A DNA stretch of 64,000 nucleotides from Gottfriedia solisilvae (GCF_002128405.1 NZ_NETJ01000003.1:310001-374000), one strand, 5' to 3'. Counted from the first letter of the stretch, positions 43,496-52,659 are shown. Numbers and translations: made by a program. Notes: generated from the letters alone by a model not told the origin.

Positions 43496-44578
43496 ATGAG
43501 ACAAGCCTTTAAATTTAGTTTGACTACTATTTGCAGTACGATACTATTATCTTCTCTATTTATGACAGATATTGGTAGAGTAGGTTTTAAGATTGATAGA
43601 ACGGTATTTGCAGCTGGGAATACTACAACAAAAAAAGCTCAAAAACCGATCACGATCACTTTAGCAGGGGATATCATGTTTGAAGGGAAAATTAAATCAC
43701 AGATCAATAAATATGGAGTTGACTATCCTTTCAAGTATGTTAGTCCATATTTTAAACAGTCTGACCTTACATATGTAAACTTAGAAACAAGTATCTCAAA
43801 AAGAGGAAAAGCAGAAAATAAACAATTTACATTTCGTGCAGATCCTTCAATTGTCAAAGGAATTAAAAATTCAGGGATTGATGTTGTTTCACTAGCAAAC
43901 AATCATTCTCTTGATTATGGAAATACAGCTTTGATGGACACAATTGATTATGCTAAGAAAGCAAATATTGGTACAGTTGGTGCTGGTAAGAATACGAAGG
44001 AAGCTTTTTCTGCACAGTATCGAACAATTAATGGGAAGAGAGTAGCTATTCTCGGTTTTAGTAGAGTATTACCTGAAGCTTCTTGGTTCGCTTCTACGAA
44101 TAAAGCAGGTATTGCTTCTGCATATACAACAAATCCTATGATGCAATATGTAAAAACTGCTGTAAAATATTCGGATTATACAATCATTATGATTCACTGG
44201 AATAAGGAAAGAAAAGATTATCCAGAGGATTATGCTAGACAACTAGGAAAACAATTTATTGATGCCGGAGTAGATGCAGTTATTGGAGGTCATAGTCATA
44301 CACTCATGGGAACAGAGATGTATAAAGGGGCACCTATTTATTACAGCCTAGGAAACTTTATATTTGATGGCGCAAATGACCAAAAGGGCCAAGAAAGTAT
44401 GATCGTTAAACTGACGCTAGAAAATAATAAAGTAAAAAGTTCTATTATTCCTTTAAAAATTACGAATGGTATTCCGCGACCAGTAAACAATTCATATAAT
44501 CAAACGATAATAAATAAATTAAATAAGATTTCCTATAATACGAAATTTACAACCAATGGTACTTTGACGAGTAAGTAA
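43496..44578 (+). CDS. CapA-family (poly-gamma-glutamate synthesis type) protein
   Basis: A 360-residue CapA/YwtB-like metallophosphatase-fold protein. It has an N-terminal hydrophobic signal segment (about residues 8-24). The fold's metal blocks are all present: LAGDIMFEG near 57, VNLETSIS near 95, LANNHSLDYG near 130, MIHWNKE near 231 and GGHSHTLMG near 260. CapA proteins take part in export or anchoring of poly-gamma-glutamate, but no capB/capC genes are next to it. It may act on another surface polymer. AGAGAGGGGATTATAAG gives the ribosome site. Confidence 0.88.
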   Translation: MRQAFKFSLTTICSTILLSSLFMTDIGRVGFKIDRTVFAAGNTTTKKAQKPITITLAGDIMFEGKIKSQINKYGVDYPFKYVSPYFKQSDLTYVNLETSISKRGKAENKQFTFRADPSIVKGIKNSGIDVVSLANNHSLDYGNTALMDTIDYAKKANIGTVGAGKNTKEAFSAQYRTINGKRVAILGFSRVLPEASWFASTNKAGIASAYTTNPMMQYVKTAVKYSDYTIIMIHWNKERKDYPEDYARQLGKQFIDAGVDAVIGGHSHTLMGTEMYKGAPIYYSLGNFIFDGANDQKGQESMIVKLTLENNKVKSSIIPLKITNGIPRPVNNSYNQTIINKLNKISYNTKFTTNGTLTSK

Positions 44579-44686
44579 TAGATATCAGTTGTAATTAGTT
44601 TGTTCATCTAATTTAATATTGATCAAGATGCTTATTAAATAAACGACTTCCCTTTGTAGGGAGAAAACAATAAAATATCACAAGTT

Positions 44687-44725
44687 ATGACAACTAATTA
44701 GAAAGGTAATTAGTTGTCATTTTTT
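44687..44725 (+). terminator. Terminator, 108 bases after capA
   Basis: ATGACAACTAATTA pairs perfectly with TAATTAGTTGTCAT around GAAAGG, followed by six T residues. The 473-base gap 44579-45051 holds this hairpin, a GC-rich repeat and the serA terminator, and nothing else seen. Confidence 0.9.
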
Positions 44726-44817
44726 ATTAAAAGAAGACTCTAATTAGATAAGATTATCGCTTTTTAAGGGGTCTTGTTTAAAACAGTTTTTTTGAGTGTA
44801 CTGATGACAAAGAATGT

Positions 44818-44942
44818 GATTGGAACGGAAGGCCACTCGACTCCTGTGGGAATAGCGGGAAGGTTGAGAACCCGGAGGCTTGCCGAGGAGGCTCAAGCTT
44901 AGCCCCACGGAAAGCGAGTTGCCTGAAGTGGAAATCAACGCA
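44818..44942 (+). repeat. Dispersed GC-rich repeat, copy 4
   Basis: Same orientation as the copy at 3895-4020 and nearly the same ends (GATTGGAACGGAAGGCC to GTGGAAATCAACGCA). Shared blocks are GGCTTGCCGAGGAGGC and GGAAAGCGAG. It has several substitutions in the centre (AATAGCGGGAAGGTTGAGAA). Confidence 0.85.
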
Positions 44943-44989
44943 AGCATTTTTAATACAATAAATTGTTCGAAATTAATATTTAAGCTAAA

Positions 44990-45038
44990 AAAAAGAGGCG
45001 CCTCATGTCAAATTGACTTATGAGACAGCCTCTTTTTT
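44990..45038. terminator. Terminator of the serC-serA operon
   Basis: AAAGAGGC and inner CTCAT pair with ATGAG and GCCTCTTT across a 13-base loop. A-runs on the left and T-runs on the right allow action on either strand. It lies 14 bases past the serA stop. Confidence 0.85.
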
Positions 45039-45051
45039 TTCAATTAATCTA

Positions 45052-46212
45052 TTAAATAATTCTCACACTAATGACGCCTTCAATTTGCTTAATATATTGT
45101 TCAACTTGCTCGTTGATCATGTCATCAAGGTCAATCATTGTATAGGCATATGCACCTTTACTACGGTTAAGCATATCCGCTATATTTACATGATATTTTG
45201 CTAGTAGCCCAGTAATTTGCCCAACCATATTTGGAATGTTTTTATGAGAAATCGTAATTCGTTTCTTTCCTGTATAAGGAAGTTCTACATTAGGGAAGTT
45301 GACTGAGTTTTTTATATTGCCTGTTTCTAAGTAATTCTTTAATTGTTTTGCAGCCATTCGAGCACAATTCTCTTCTGATTCTTTCGTAGAAGCACCTAAG
45401 TGAGGAATTGGGATTACATTTTGCATTCCAATGACCTTCTCATTTGGAAAATCAGTTACGTACACACCAACAGTTCCATCATTTAAGGCATTTTCAAGAG
45501 CGGCATCATCAACTAATTCAGCACGAGAGAAATTTAACAGTCGACTTCCTTTTTTCATAAGTGATAATAATTTTTCATTCACAAATCGATTTGTCTCATT
45601 TGTTAGAGGTACGTGAATTGTAATATAATCACAAGTTGAGAAAATTTCTTCAAGATTATCAATGCGTTGCACATTTCTTGATAATCGCCAAGCTGTATCC
45701 ACTGAAATATAAGGGTCATAACCATATACTTCCATATCTAGTGCTAAAGCATCGTTGGCAACGAGAGCTCCAATTGCTCCTAATCCGATAATACCCAATT
45801 TCTTTCCAGCGATTTCTACACCTGCATATTCTTTTTTTCCAGCTTCAACTATTTTTGTAATATTACTCTCACCAAATAAAGAACGCGTCCATTCAACACC
45901 TTCAAGAATACGACGAGATGATAGTAGTAGACTAGTTAATACAAGCTCTTTCACTGCATTTGCATTTGCACCAGGTGTATTAAATACAACTATTCCTCTT
46001 GCTGTACAATCGTCGATCGGAATATTGTTTACACCAGCACCTGCTCTTGCGATTGCTTTTACACTTTCAGGTATATTCATTTCATGCATACTATAACTTC
46101 TTAATAGAATGCCATCCGGTTCATTCATATCGTTTTCAATTGTATAATTTTGTATTGGAAATTCATTTATACCGTTTTTAGAAATATTATTTAAAGTTTG
46201 AATTTTAATCAT
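45052..46212 (-). CDS. serA: D-3-phosphoglycerate dehydrogenase (short form with ACT domain)
   Basis: First enzyme of serine synthesis, oxidising 3-phosphoglycerate. The Rossmann motif GIIGLGAIGALVA is near residue 145, the catalytic Arg is in LLNFSRAELVDD, and His in IPIPHLGASTKES near 283. A C-terminal ACT domain (about 315-386, with PNMVGQITGLLAKYHVNIADM) probably binds serine. At 386 residues it lacks the extra domain of the B. subtilis enzyme (about 525 aa). It overlaps serC by four bases (ATGA), so translation is coupled. Confidence 0.95.
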   Translation of the reverse strand: MIKIQTLNNISKNGINEFPIQNYTIENDMNEPDGILLRSYSMHEMNIPESVKAIARAGAGVNNIPIDDCTARGIVVFNTPGANANAVKELVLTSLLLSSRRILEGVEWTRSLFGESNITKIVEAGKKEYAGVEIAGKKLGIIGLGAIGALVANDALALDMEVYGYDPYISVDTAWRLSRNVQRIDNLEEIFSTCDYITIHVPLTNETNRFVNEKLLSLMKKGSRLLNFSRAELVDDAALENALNDGTVGVYVTDFPNEKVIGMQNVIPIPHLGASTKESEENCARMAAKQLKNYLETGNIKNSVNFPNVELPYTGKKRITISHKNIPNMVGQITGLLAKYHVNIADMLNRSKGAYAYTMIDLDDMINEQVEQYIKQIEGVISVRII

Positions 46213-47303
46213 GATTCAATCACCTCTACTATATTCTTTTCAAATTGACTCATAAACTGAACTAACTTTTCAATTCCTTCAACCGGCATTGCATTGTATA
46301 TGCTTGCTCTCATTCCACCAACAGAGCGATGGCCTTCAAGATTCACAAATCCATTAGCTAAAGCTTCAACTAAAAATTGTTTGTTTATTTCTTCTGAAGA
46401 TGTTGAAAATGGAATGTTCATTAATGATCTACTTTCGATTTCAACTGGTGAAGAAAACAAAGGTGATTGATCGATAAAGTCATATAATAATTTTGCTTTT
46501 AATAGATTATTTTCATGAATTTGTTTAAGTCCACCTTGTTCCTTAATCCACTCTAGTACGAGCATAGAAACATAGATACTAAATGTAGGCGGTGTGTTAT
46601 AAAGTGAGGATGCCCCAACATGAGTTTTATAATCTAACATAGTTGGACAAAGAGTGTTTGCATGGCCAATTAAATCATCACGAATGATGACAATCGTTAA
46701 TCCAGCAGGACCAATATTTTTTTGAGCTCCAGCATAAATTAACCCAAATTTAGAAACATCAATTGGTTCAGAGAGAATATTTGATGAAAAGTCAGCAACT
46801 AAAGGTGCTTTAGTAGTTGGAAAAGAAGAAAATTTTGTTCCTTCAATTGTATTGTTTGATGTGATATGTAAGTAATCAATGGAAGGATCAATATATAAAT
46901 CTTCTAATTTAGGAATATAGGAGTAATTTTTGTCTTCTGAAGATGCAATAATCTTAACATCTCCATATTTTTTTGCTTCAGAAATAGCTTTTTTAGACCA
47001 AGAACCTGTATTAATAAACGCAGCAGTTTGGAAATGTTTTAATAAATTTAATGGTACCATTGAGAATTGTGTTGAAGCTCCACCTTGTAAAAATAATACT
47101 TTGTAGTTTGTTGGGATTTCTAAAATTTCCCTTAATAAAGCTTCACATTTCTGAATGATTTCCTCAAATTCCTTAGAACGATGACTCATTTCCATTACCG
47201 ACATTCCTGCATTACCAAATGAAACTAGATCTTTCTGTACTTTTTCTAACACTGAAACTGGTAAGACAGAGGGCCCAGCAGAGAAATTATAAACACGCTC
47301 CAT
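46209..47303 (-). CDS. serC: Phosphoserine aminotransferase
   Basis: Second enzyme of serine synthesis (364 aa), using PLP and glutamate. It starts MERVYNFSAGPSVLPVSVLE, as is typical, and the PLP lysine is in YAGAQKNIGPAG near residue 195. LQGGASTQFSMVPLNLL near 74 binds phosphate of the cofactor. The ribosome site is TCAGGTGAGGATGATATT. It is the first gene of serC-serA. A 17-base-spaced promoter is visible 36 bases upstream. Confidence 0.96.
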   Translation of the reverse strand: MERVYNFSAGPSVLPVSVLEKVQKDLVSFGNAGMSVMEMSHRSKEFEEIIQKCEALLREILEIPTNYKVLFLQGGASTQFSMVPLNLLKHFQTAAFINTGSWSKKAISEAKKYGDVKIIASSEDKNYSYIPKLEDLYIDPSIDYLHITSNNTIEGTKFSSFPTTKAPLVADFSSNILSEPIDVSKFGLIYAGAQKNIGPAGLTIVIIRDDLIGHANTLCPTMLDYKTHVGASSLYNTPPTFSIYVSMLVLEWIKEQGGLKQIHENNLLKAKLLYDFIDQSPLFSSPVEIESRSLMNIPFSTSSEEINKQFLVEALANGFVNLEGHRSVGGMRASIYNAMPVEGIEKLVQFMSQFEKNIVEVIES

Positions 47304-47338
47304 AATATCATCCTCACCTGATTTTTTATAATATTCTA

Positions 47339-47367
47339 ACTTTAAACCAAGGCAAACTGAAGGTCAA
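47339..47367 (-). promoter_or_regulatory. Probable serC promoter
   Basis: On the minus strand, TTGACC (47367-47362) and TAAAGT (47344-47339) are separated by 17 bases. The -35 is nearly perfect and the -10 matches at four positions. Confidence 0.45.
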
Positions 47368-47496
47368 TAAAAGGTTTGTTTTTGTCAAAATAAATTCTAT
47401 TTTTACGAAATATTTTCAAATAAAAGAAGGAAACATTCGTGATATGGAGAAATATGCTTAAGTTAAGAATAAATAAATGTTTCACAGGAGGAAAAA

Positions 47497-48711
47497 TTGA
47501 AAAAGATTATTGGATTAGTACTTAGTTTTGTATTATTCTTTCATGTATTACCGACAGCTCAAGCTAGTGAATTAGAGGACATAAATGGGCAATACAAAGA
47601 ATTGTATGCATCAGATTTGTCATATGTAAACGGTGTATATAAGAGTGAAGGAAAAAAGGTAAAAGATATTGTAGGAGTTAGTTCAGATATAAAAGATGCC
47701 TTAGGTGAATGGACAGTAGTTTCTGTATCAAAAAACGGTGGCTCAGTTAATGTAGGTTTTGAGGCGATCGTTTTACAGAATCCAGATAAAGAAAAAAATG
47801 AATATATTATCGCATACAAAGGTTCTGCGGGTTCTTTAACAGATAAAGATTGGAAGGATAACTCTGAAGCAATTTCTAAAATTTCAACTGATTTAACACA
47901 AAAAACAGGTGTTGTCTATCATCCACAAGATGCTGATGCTGTATTATTTACACAATCAATTTTAAGCAAATATAAAGGCGCGACATTTACCTTAACAGGT
48001 CATTCATTAGGTGGTCATTTAGCGCAAAGAACTAAAATAGACTTAAAGCTTGAAGGAACAAAGGTTGTTACATTCAATTCATTGGGTGTTGTGACAGAAG
48101 CAAAATTGTCTGATTATGCTAATTATTTACAAGGAAATATGAACTTCATTATAGATGGAGAATTTGTTGATAAATACAATAAATTATATTTAATCACAAG
48201 CTTAGGTAACAAATATACATTGTTATTACCGAATGTGACTTCAGATCAAGAGAAACATAAATTAGTTAATTTTTACACATACACAAAAAAGACGTATACA
48301 GTCTATCAAAATACTAAGCTATTAAAAACATTTTATAATGTAAATAATGCAAAACAATTAGCGAGTATGAATTTAAAAACAACGATAAAAAATTTAGATG
48401 GTAAAGTAATATGGAAAAACGACAATCGTTATGCAGTTTATTTACATGAAAAACTTTTATATACTTTTCCAGATCGAAAAACAGCTGATAAATTTGCAAA
48501 TGTACAGGCTGGAAGAAGAGTATTAGATTTAAAGACAAATAAAAATGTATATTTTAAATCAAATGCTAATTTTAGATATAGTGTTTATCTAGGAAAAGAT
48601 AAACTTGATATATTTACTTCAAGCAATGATGCGATAAAATTTGCAAAGTTAAACAGTAAACGAGTTGTAAAAGATGAAAAAACAAAGAAAATAATTTATC
48701 CGAATAAGTAA
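47497..48711 (+). CDS. Secreted lipase-like (GHSLGG) protein with three C-terminal repeats
   Basis: A 404-residue exported alpha/beta-hydrolase. Residues 1-23 form a signal peptide (VLPTAQAS). The nucleophile elbow FTLTGHSLGGHLAQ is near residue 167, as in class-3 lipases and Mbeg1-like proteins. From about residue 268 three repeats of about 44 residues follow, beginning YTVYQNTKLLKTF, YAVYLHEKLLYTF and YSVYLGKDKLDIF, each with a later AxxFA-like helix and a charged strand. These repeats may bind the wall. The start is TTG after ACAGGAGGAAAAA. Substrate unknown. Confidence 0.8.
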   Translation: MKKIIGLVLSFVLFFHVLPTAQASELEDINGQYKELYASDLSYVNGVYKSEGKKVKDIVGVSSDIKDALGEWTVVSVSKNGGSVNVGFEAIVLQNPDKEKNEYIIAYKGSAGSLTDKDWKDNSEAISKISTDLTQKTGVVYHPQDADAVLFTQSILSKYKGATFTLTGHSLGGHLAQRTKIDLKLEGTKVVTFNSLGVVTEAKLSDYANYLQGNMNFIIDGEFVDKYNKLYLITSLGNKYTLLLPNVTSDQEKHKLVNFYTYTKKTYTVYQNTKLLKTFYNVNNAKQLASMNLKTTIKNLDGKVIWKNDNRYAVYLHEKLLYTFPDRKTADKFANVQAGRRVLDLKTNKNVYFKSNANFRYSVYLGKDKLDIFTSSNDAIKFAKLNSKRVVKDEKTKKIIYPNK

Positions 48712-48751
48712 AACGAAAGTAGCTTGTCTTGTGACAAGCTACTTTTTCGTT
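48712..48751. terminator. Bidirectional terminator after the lipase-like gene
   Basis: AACGAAAGTAGCTTGTC pairs with GACAAGCTACTTTTTCGTT around TTGT. The converging kinase-like gene ends at 48796. Confidence 0.92.
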
Positions 48752-48795
48752 ATATTTAATTGAATAGTCAGATATGTAAAGAGTAGTAAATGTAA

Positions 48796-49725
48796 TTAAA
48801 GATGATTAATCTTATTTACATACCACGAAGGAATCATATTTTTAAAGTTGTCATGATCTTCTAAGATTCTATATACTCGTTTCCACATTGTCTCAATTAA
48901 ATGTGGTGTTGTTTTATAGCTCCAAATAATATCTGAAGGAATGATCATTGCAGCATAAAGTGTGTAATATTGCCAAAATTCATCCGGGATGTTGTCAGAG
49001 AAATAACCGTCAATTTGACCAATCGCAAAAGGCTTACTAATCTCACTTGTAAATAAGGCAACTTTGTGAAAATCATGATATGGATCACCCCATTCAAAGC
49101 GATCAAAGTCAATAATTGCTGCAAGTTCACCTTCGTTAATAATGATATTTGATGGGTGGAAATCATCGTGAAGAAACCGAACTGGTCGATTTTTTAATAA
49201 ATGAATGTGCTGATCAATAAAATGTAAAATATCGTTTATTTCAGGGAATGAAATTGTTGACTCACTAAATAATTGTAAGTATCTATTGTGCTTATTCAGT
49301 TTATAATCTTCCCATGTCTGTAATGAAGAAGGATCTGAAAGAGAATGAAGTTTTTTCAATTCCTTGCCGGCATGATAACCTAACTTATATTGCGTATCAC
49401 TTGAAAAGTTATGTAAAGACTCCTCACCATCAACTCCGTTTATGCTTGATACAATTTGGATACAAATTGAATCCTTGGGTAGTTCAATAAATTGTATTGG
49501 CTTAGGTACGAGTGAGCCGATTTGCTCAAAATATTCTAGATATTTGTAAACTGATTTAGCTGTATCTAAACGAGCAAAATCATAAATCTTTAAAAATAGA
49601 ATATCGCCACTTTCTGTAATGACTTTCCATTTTTCCTCGAAAGAGAATCCCTTTGTAATTTGAGTAAATGATTTAGCAGAGCATAACACCGGAACTTTTT
49701 GAATAATATCATCAGTTAATCTCAC
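48796..49725 (-). CDS. APH-fold phosphotransferase
   Basis: A 309-residue protein of the aminoglycoside-phosphotransferase/choline-kinase fold. The catalytic loop FLHDDFHPSNIII near residue 183 has both the Asp and the Asn, and IIDFDRFEWGDPYHDF is the metal-binding block. Unlike the APH-like protein at 25891, all catalytic residues are present. ATG 49740 lies on the ribosome site itself; GGAGGTG six bases before GTG 49725 favours the later start. The substrate may be an antibiotic, a sugar alcohol or choline and cannot be told. Confidence 0.82.
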   Translation of the reverse strand: MRLTDDIIQKVPVLCSAKSFTQITKGFSFEEKWKVITESGDILFLKIYDFARLDTAKSVYKYLEYFEQIGSLVPKPIQFIELPKDSICIQIVSSINGVDGEESLHNFSSDTQYKLGYHAGKELKKLHSLSDPSSLQTWEDYKLNKHNRYLQLFSESTISFPEINDILHFIDQHIHLLKNRPVRFLHDDFHPSNIIINEGELAAIIDFDRFEWGDPYHDFHKVALFTSEISKPFAIGQIDGYFSDNIPDEFWQYYTLYAAMIIPSDIIWSYKTTPHLIETMWKRVYRILEDHDNFKNMIPSWYVNKINHL

Positions 49726-49934
49726 ATGAAACACCTCCATTGCGGTTATATAGAAATCTACTAAATCATACTATAAATAGTAAATAAAAAGTTTATCATT
49801 TCCCGATTATTCTCAATATATTGACTAATCGTGCATCTATCTATAATGAAAATATATGACAAATGACTATTTCTTTTTTAAACTGGAACGTTTGACTGTA
49901 TAGTTTCTAAACTATATAATAATATTAATCTATA

Positions 49935-50363
49935 ATGAGGGGAGGTTTGTCACTTGGGATCGAGTATCGAATTGGTGAGTTAGCTGAAGTAGCGCAAGTT
50001 TCAAAAAGAACAATTGATTATTATACTAAACTGGGGTTATTGGAAGCAAAACGATCTGAATCAAACTATCGATATTATTCCAATGAGGCAATCGAAACCC
50101 TACGGTTTATTGAACATTGTAAACAAATGAGGATTTCTTTAGACGAGATAAAATCTTTAATACAAAATAACTATAATCAAAAAAATTGTGTTTTTGAACA
50201 AATTCAAATGATTTCAAACCAGATTATTGAACTTGAGTCTAAATTACAACAATTAGTACCTGTTATTTCAGATATGGATGAAAGTGAAAAAAATGCTTTA
50301 GTTAGTACATTATCACATCATACATCTCCGCTTTTACAAACACTAAAGTTTTTTGTAAAATAG
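49935..50363 (+). CDS. MerR-family regulator (YhdQ/CueR-like position)
   Basis: A 142-residue MerR protein. The helix-turn-helix and wing are YRIGELAEVAQVSKRTIDYY and SNYRYYSNEAIETLRFIEHC, followed by a dimerisation helix. One Cys lies in NQKNCVFEQI, but the CueR CxxxxxxxxC loop is not evident, so the ligand is uncertain. In B. subtilis a MerR gene (yhdQ) is next to the CNNM gene yhdP (mpfA), as here. The start is unclear: ATG 49935 has no ribosome site, and GGGGAGG at 49939-49945 lies too near TTG 49947. Confidence 0.82.
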   Translation: MRGGLSLGIEYRIGELAEVAQVSKRTIDYYTKLGLLEAKRSESNYRYYSNEAIETLRFIEHCKQMRISLDEIKSLIQNNYNQKNCVFEQIQMISNQIIELESKLQQLVPVISDMDESEKNALVSTLSHHTSPLLQTLKFFVK

Positions 50364-50482
50364 AATCTTTTCTCAGTGATTGTTTAGTAAGGCCATATGT
50401 AAGAGTTGAAATATGAATATTCTGACAGAATATGGTAATGTATTAGTAGTTTCATAAATTAATAATAAAGATTGAAATTCTC

Positions 50483-50523
50483 AGGAGGTGAATACTCGAG
50501 TAAATTACTCGGGTTCGTCATTG
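50483..50523 (+). promoter_or_regulatory. Ribosome site, hairpin and TTG start of the CNNM gene
   Basis: AGGAGGTG (50483-50490) is followed by a strong hairpin: ACTCGAGT (50494-50501) pairs with ATTACTCGGGT's ACTCGGGT (50507-50514), with one G-T pair, around AAATT. TTG 50521 then opens the typical family N-terminus. The linear distance is 30 bases, but folding leaves only nine unpaired bases. The alternative GTG 50488 overlaps the ribosome site. Confidence 0.45.
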
Positions 50524-51840
50524 GACATAGTTAACTTGTTTTTGATTGCAGTTTTAATCGCACTTACAGCATTTTTCGTTGCAGCGGAGTTTGCAATAGT
50601 AAAGGTTCGATCGAGTCGAATCGATCAACTGGTAGCTGAGAAAAAAAGAGGCGCATTAGCTGCGAAAAGGGTTACGGCGAGTTTGGATGAATATTTATCA
50701 GCTTGTCAATTAGGTATTACTGTTACGGCATTAGGTTTAGGTTACTTAGGGGAACCAACTTTTGATGATATTTTACATCCAGTTGTAGAATATTTAGGAT
50801 TAAATGGAACAGTTGCTTCTTCTATTTCATTTACTCTGGCATTCGCATTAGTAACATTTATTCATGTTGTTATTGGTGAGTTAGCCCCAAAAACGGTAGC
50901 AATTCAAAAAGCTGAAACAATTACATTGCTTCTTTCTGCACCTTTAATTCTTTTCTATAAAATAGCTTACCCATTTATTTGGGCTTTAAATGGTTCTGCA
51001 AGATTTTTTACAGGATTATTTGGAATTAAACCGGCATCGGAATCAGATGAAGTTCATACTGAGGAAGAATTGCGAATTATTTTATCTGAAAGCTTTGAAA
51101 GTGGAGAAATTAATCAAGCTGAATATAAATATTTAAATAATATTTTCGAGTTTGACAACCGACTTGCTAAAGAAATTATGGTCCCTCGTACTGAAATTAT
51201 TGGATTGTATGCAGAAGATCCAATTGAGGAACAAATTGAAACGATAAAGAATGAAAAATATACGAGATACCCAGTTTTTGGTGAAGATAAAGATGAAATT
51301 ATCGGTATGGTTAACGTTAAAGACTTTTTTATTCGTTATTTAGATGGAAAAGTTGATAGCTCATACGAATTAACAAATTATACTCGACCTGTTATCCAAG
51401 TAATTGAAACCATCGCAATTCATGATTTATTACTTGAGATGCAAAAGAAACGTATTCCTCTTGCGATTTTATATGATGAATATGGGGGAACAGCAGGTTT
51501 ACTAACAATGGAAGATATACTAGAAGAAATTGTTGGTGAGATTAGAGATGAGTATGATGATGATGAAAAACCAGCCGTACAACATATTACAGAGTCTCAT
51601 AAAATTGTTGAAGGGAAAGTTTTAATTTCTGAAATCAATGATCTGTTTGGTCTTTATGTTGAAGAAGACGATGTAGACACAATTGGTGGATGGATATTAA
51701 CTCAAAACCATGATATACAACAAGGTGAGTCCATCATTTTCGAAGATTATGAATTTAAAGTAGTTGAATTGGATTCAAATCAGGTGAAATTAGTTGAAAT
51801 AAAAAAAAATAATGAGTTTGTACAGTCAGTAAGCTCATAA
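50521..51840 (+). CDS. CNNM/CorC-type transporter (MpfA/HlyC family)
   Basis: A 439-residue hemolysin-III-unrelated CNNM protein: DUF21 membrane domain (residues 1-190; VNLFLIAVLIALTAFFVAAEF, then VVIGELAPKTVAIQ), a CBS pair (about 205-330; KEIMVPRTEIIGLY, YDEYGGTAGLLTMEDILEEI), and a C-terminal CorC_HlyC domain. B. subtilis YhdP (MpfA) has the same layout and exports Mg2+, so ion efflux is likely. It follows the MerR gene by about 150 bases. Start choice is discussed with the hairpin at 50483-50523; the frame is also open from GTG 50488. Confidence 0.9.
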   Translation: MDIVNLFLIAVLIALTAFFVAAEFAIVKVRSSRIDQLVAEKKRGALAAKRVTASLDEYLSACQLGITVTALGLGYLGEPTFDDILHPVVEYLGLNGTVASSISFTLAFALVTFIHVVIGELAPKTVAIQKAETITLLLSAPLILFYKIAYPFIWALNGSARFFTGLFGIKPASESDEVHTEEELRIILSESFESGEINQAEYKYLNNIFEFDNRLAKEIMVPRTEIIGLYAEDPIEEQIETIKNEKYTRYPVFGEDKDEIIGMVNVKDFFIRYLDGKVDSSYELTNYTRPVIQVIETIAIHDLLLEMQKKRIPLAILYDEYGGTAGLLTMEDILEEIVGEIRDEYDDDEKPAVQHITESHKIVEGKVLISEINDLFGLYVEEDDVDTIGGWILTQNHDIQQGESIIFEDYEFKVVELDSNQVKLVEIKKNNEFVQSVSS

Positions 51841-51848
51841 CTTTTAAG

Positions 51849-51884
51849 AAGGATTAAAGGCAAAAGTCTTTAATCCTTTCTTTA
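51849..51884 (+). terminator. Terminator after the CNNM gene
   Basis: AAGGATTAAAG pairs perfectly with CTTTAATCCTT across eight bases, then TTCTTTATTT. Confidence 0.85.
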
Positions 51885-51996
51885 TTTGATTGGAACTGTA
51901 AAGATTTCTATAATAAGTTTCATAACATAGCAAAGTTTTTTTAAAAGATAAGTGAAAGAAACCGATTAGTGACTAAATTAAAAAAGAGGTACATAT

Positions 51997-52659
51997 ATGA
52001 AAAGAAAAGCGTTAGTTATTGGTGCGACAGGTTTAATTGGTAAAAATGTAGTAAATCAATTGATTCAAAATGAGGGTTATGAAAAAATTACAATTCTAGT
52101 TAGGAAAAGCAGTGGATTAACACATGAGAAGTTAGAGGAAATCATTGTAAACTTTAATCAACTAGAAGAATACGAGCAATATTTTCAAGTGAATGATGTA
52201 TTTAGCTGTCTCGGAACAACGATTAAAATAGCGAAAACAAAAGAAAATTTTAGGAAAGTAGATTATGATTATTCATTAAAAGTTGCCGAATTAGCTAGTA
52301 AGGCAAAAGTGCAAAATTTTCTTCTGATTAGCTCAATGGGAGCGAATAGTCATTCTAATATTTTTTATAGCAAAGTAAAAGGTGAAGTTGAAAGAGATAT
52401 AAGAACATTTCACTTTTCAGGACTGTTTATATTTAGACCGTCGTTATTATTAGGTGAAAGAAAAGAAGTACGATTAGGGGAAAAAGTGGCCGAAAAATTT
52501 TCAACAATCATGCCATTTATATTTTCTGGACCATTTAAGAAATATAGACCAATTAAAGGAGAAACAGTTGCAAAAGCTATGATTAATAGTGCATTAAGTG
52601 GTAGAAAAGGTGAACAGATTATTGAATCAAATAGTATTGAGAGTATTTCAAGAATGTAA
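51997..52659 (+). CDS. NAD(P)-binding oxidoreductase (HTATIP2-like)
   Basis: A 220-residue atypical SDR. The N-terminal motif is ALVIGATGLIGKNVVNQLI, followed by FSCLGTTIKIAKTKENFRKV and the FLLISSMGANSHSNIFYSKVKG block with the Tyr-x-x-x-Lys active site. It ends with a substrate-proximal FIFRPSLLLGERKEVR, as in the HTATIP2/YraR-like family. The substrate is unknown. The ribosome site is AAAGAGGTACATAT. No partner gene is evident. Confidence 0.88.
   Translation: MKRKALVIGATGLIGKNVVNQLIQNEGYEKITILVRKSSGLTHEKLEEIIVNFNQLEEYEQYFQVNDVFSCLGTTIKIAKTKENFRKVDYDYSLKVAELASKAKVQNFLLISSMGANSHSNIFYSKVKGEVERDIRTFHFSGLFIFRPSLLLGERKEVRLGEKVAEKFSTIMPFIFSGPFKKYRPIKGETVAKAMINSALSGRKGEQIIESNSIESISRM

Noticed and set aside
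43496-44578. Poly-gamma-glutamate capsule operon
   Set aside because: The CapA-like gene stands alone; no capB, capC or ligase gene is next to it.
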